NCBI GenBank assembly: GCA_041389525.1
Contig: JAWKRR010000109.1
Location: 1-6,609 of the forward strand
Length of the DNA: 6,609 nucleotides
From: JACKFB01 sp041389525
Lineage (GTDB): Bacteria; Myxococcota_A; UBA9042; PHBI01; JACKFB01
Direction: 5' to 3'
Shown in pieces: positions 6,201 to 6,609 of this stretch (the stretch's first letter is position 1; every line of letters begins with the position of its first letter). The notes under the pieces were generated by a model, which was given only the letters and a program-made list of their open reading frames with translations, did not search any database and was not told the DNA's origin. The position numbers and the translations under genes were made by a program.

Positions 6201-6609
6201 TCTTCGCCCCCGGCTTGCGCGCCCGCAGCGACCCCAGCCCGCTCGGGTCGCCAAGCGCGCTCTCGTCGCGGTCCTCGGCCCAGGCCACCGACGCCGCCAG
6301 ATTCGCCGCCGGCTTCAGGACCGGCGCCAGCCCAGGCACCAGCAGCGCCTCGGCGCCAGCCCCCACCGCCCGCGTCTTGCCGGCCGACTTCGCGTTCACC
6401 GTGCCGTCCAGCACCCCCACCACCGACAGCGTGGGCGTCGCGTAAAGCTCCACCCGAGTGCCCGTGACCTCCACCTCTCCGGCCGGCAAATCCAGGCGCA
6501 GGGCCGGCAAGTCCTCGCGGTGGGCGGCCTCGAGCAGCGCCTCACCCGACTCCACGCGCACCGCCCGCGGTGCGTCATCGCGCAGAATCACGCGCGAGCT
6601 GTGGTTGAC
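3265..6609 (-). CDS. FecR-VIT-VWA-TPR protein with C-terminal DUF2135-like domain (5' end beyond window)
   Basis: At least 1114 residues, numbered here from the first in-window codon at 6609-6607; the stop is TAG at 3267-3265. Residues 1-100 match the later part of a FecR domain (VNHSSRVIL, VRVESGEALL, LPAGEVEVTGTRVELYAT, VVGVLDGTV). The GTG at 6591 lies inside that fold, so the true start and any signal peptide must lie upstream of the window. Residues about 140-280 are a VIT domain (FKNESADTLEGTYTFPLPQG, RKRGEKIWRG, DPALLQWKQGNQFSLRIFPI, RGERRVRIAY). Residues 393-565 are a VWA domain with a complete MIDAS: DRSYS (402-406), Thr472 in GSTRL and Asp502 in LGDG. Residues 705-790 are a low-complexity acidic then Gly/Pro linker. 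Residues about 830-925 hold TPR-like helices (MADVATVRGDFARALQWLES). Residues 985-1092 resemble DUF2135 (ATVSWDEGDPVEVVIITPKG, WELGRYRVRVVHA). Cys437/441 and Cys928/951 could form disulfides. It probably acts in the periplasm or at the cell surface in metal-dependent protein binding; its partner is unknown. Confidence 0.9.
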   Translation of the reverse strand, partial: VNHSSRVILRDDAPRAVRVESGEALLEAAHREDLPALRLDLPAGEVEVTGTRVELYATPTLSVVGVLDGTVNAKSAGKTRAVGAGAEALLVPGLAPVLKPAANLAASVAWAEDRDESALGDPSGLGSLRARKPGAKNDTEEALRLTDHRVDVRIQGAVARTTIEEAFKNESADTLEGTYTFPLPQGARIAALELLVDGTWERGAIVERKRGEKIWRGVIRQATPKKKRVTKEEWIWVPGPWRDPALLQWKQGNQFSLRIFPIPARGERRVRIAYTETLQAAPGGRRYVLPLAADAAGKARADRFRFEARVGGLSPKANVRATPYPLEATRADGSLVLTTSLENFAPVGDIVLDVPDEAPTDELRTTTYREAEQEEAFALFALQPPLPPRGSDAPVDLVVIVDRSYSTQALRLGRAAEFTAGVVRGLGEESRVQVLACGTSCAALGEGFRAATPELADALAGEISELEALGSTRLEEAVAAAGRALRAGGGPVTRGRVLYLGDGIASLGELDPSHLAARTREALGAARLTAVSLGGEVDDVVLRAMTRATDGAFIPMRPGDSVGAAVWKTVDRQFAEPLRDARLALPEGVREVAPAELGVVWPGDELFVTARMGGPVSGAVILSGRVAGDPYESRFTVNLRPEGAAGNAFLPRMWAERRIDDLEQTDSEGQRDAIVALSTRFHVLSRHTSLLVLESEAMARAFGVEATRPDVEWTGDEAAESASSEDENAPRLAAESEAKGMKSEALGAAEPTIQASIKAAGGASGSGGGLKDLAEASRGARVQPTPKPGAPRPPEGGHFVRVVRKAVREATFARPREARERDFAELAKREAALAERPDSRERTEALLRWQIRLGQLDAAEALGRAWLDKDRLDAGALLAMADVATVRGDFARALQWLESAVDLDPSSAEVHGRLEAAWRALGDSDTACAHAMSLALVQAEDEERQVAAIRCGGSRERHLAGLSERDRRNAERALEQREGKARVGGSLVATVSWDEGDPVEVVIITPKGRVLSRLGGENKLLAGGDDAERERSVGTPLWELGRYRVRVVHAVDALRKTNGNVRLVAYGQRETRRFETDGGEDDIADLDVKIRWETRRVTSPVPPDQPRPRPIIGR
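3269..3285. other. 17-nt near-perfect palindrome over the last codons of the VWA gene
   Basis: CGCCCGAT-T-ATCGGGCG has 8-bp arms around one central base. It encodes the C-terminal Pro-Ile-Ile-Gly-Arg on the minus strand and sits 12 bp from the terminator stem. A one-base loop cannot fold, so in RNA it would form a shorter stem with a five-base loop. It may extend termination, be a protein site, or be a by-product of codon choice. Confidence 0.3.

Noticed and set aside
6589..6591. GTG as the start of the VWA protein
   Set aside because: The frame is open to the window edge, and the residues before the GTG (VNHSSR) continue the FecR pattern, so the gene begins upstream of the window.

Overview
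The window is very GC-rich, and its four protein-coding loci show the strong codon bias and dense antisense open frames typical of high-GC genomes. The protein types are an Asp-rich linker leading into a HYDIN/choice-of-anchor-D-like domain, a FecR-VIT-VWA-TPR protein, and a multi-pass membrane protein ending in a WD40-like propeller. Together they suggest a Myxococcota or related former delta-proteobacterial lineage (Bradymonadia/Haliangiales-like). That placement rests on gene style only; no rRNA or other taxonomic marker is present.

Layout. (1) Positions 1-740, minus strand: body of an exported-type protein with a Cys-containing N-terminal stub, an Asp/Ala/Pro repeat linker (18-bp tandem DNA repeat) and an Ig-like HYDIN/ASPM-type domain. 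It runs off the left edge. Its 5' end looks missing: an in-frame TAG sits directly upstream and there is no credible start codon or signal peptide. (2) Positions 767-1258, minus strand: a complete 163-residue protein in which two beta-alpha-beta-like halves flank a glycine-rich transmembrane hairpin. (3) Positions 1259-1649: a divergent intergenic region holding two ribosome binding sites and two inverted repeats. (4) Positions 1650-3179, plus strand: a complete 509-residue protein with six predicted membrane segments followed by a seven-blade WD40-like domain. (5) Positions 3180-3264: a short convergent gap containing a strong stem-loop that probably terminates both flanking transcripts. (6) Positions 3265-6609, minus strand: at least 1114 residues of a FecR-VIT-VWA-TPR protein with a C-terminal DUF2135-like beta domain. 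Its 5' end lies beyond the right edge.

The genes do not form one operon. Genes 2 and 4 are divergent, genes 4 and 6 are convergent, and gene 1 lies 26 bp behind gene 2 on the same strand. Most products appear to belong to the envelope. I saw no RNA genes, CRISPR array, insertion sequence or recognisable defence or biosynthetic system. The features most worth a second look are the decapitated gene 1, the six-TM/WD40 architecture of gene 4, and the five-module composition of gene 6.
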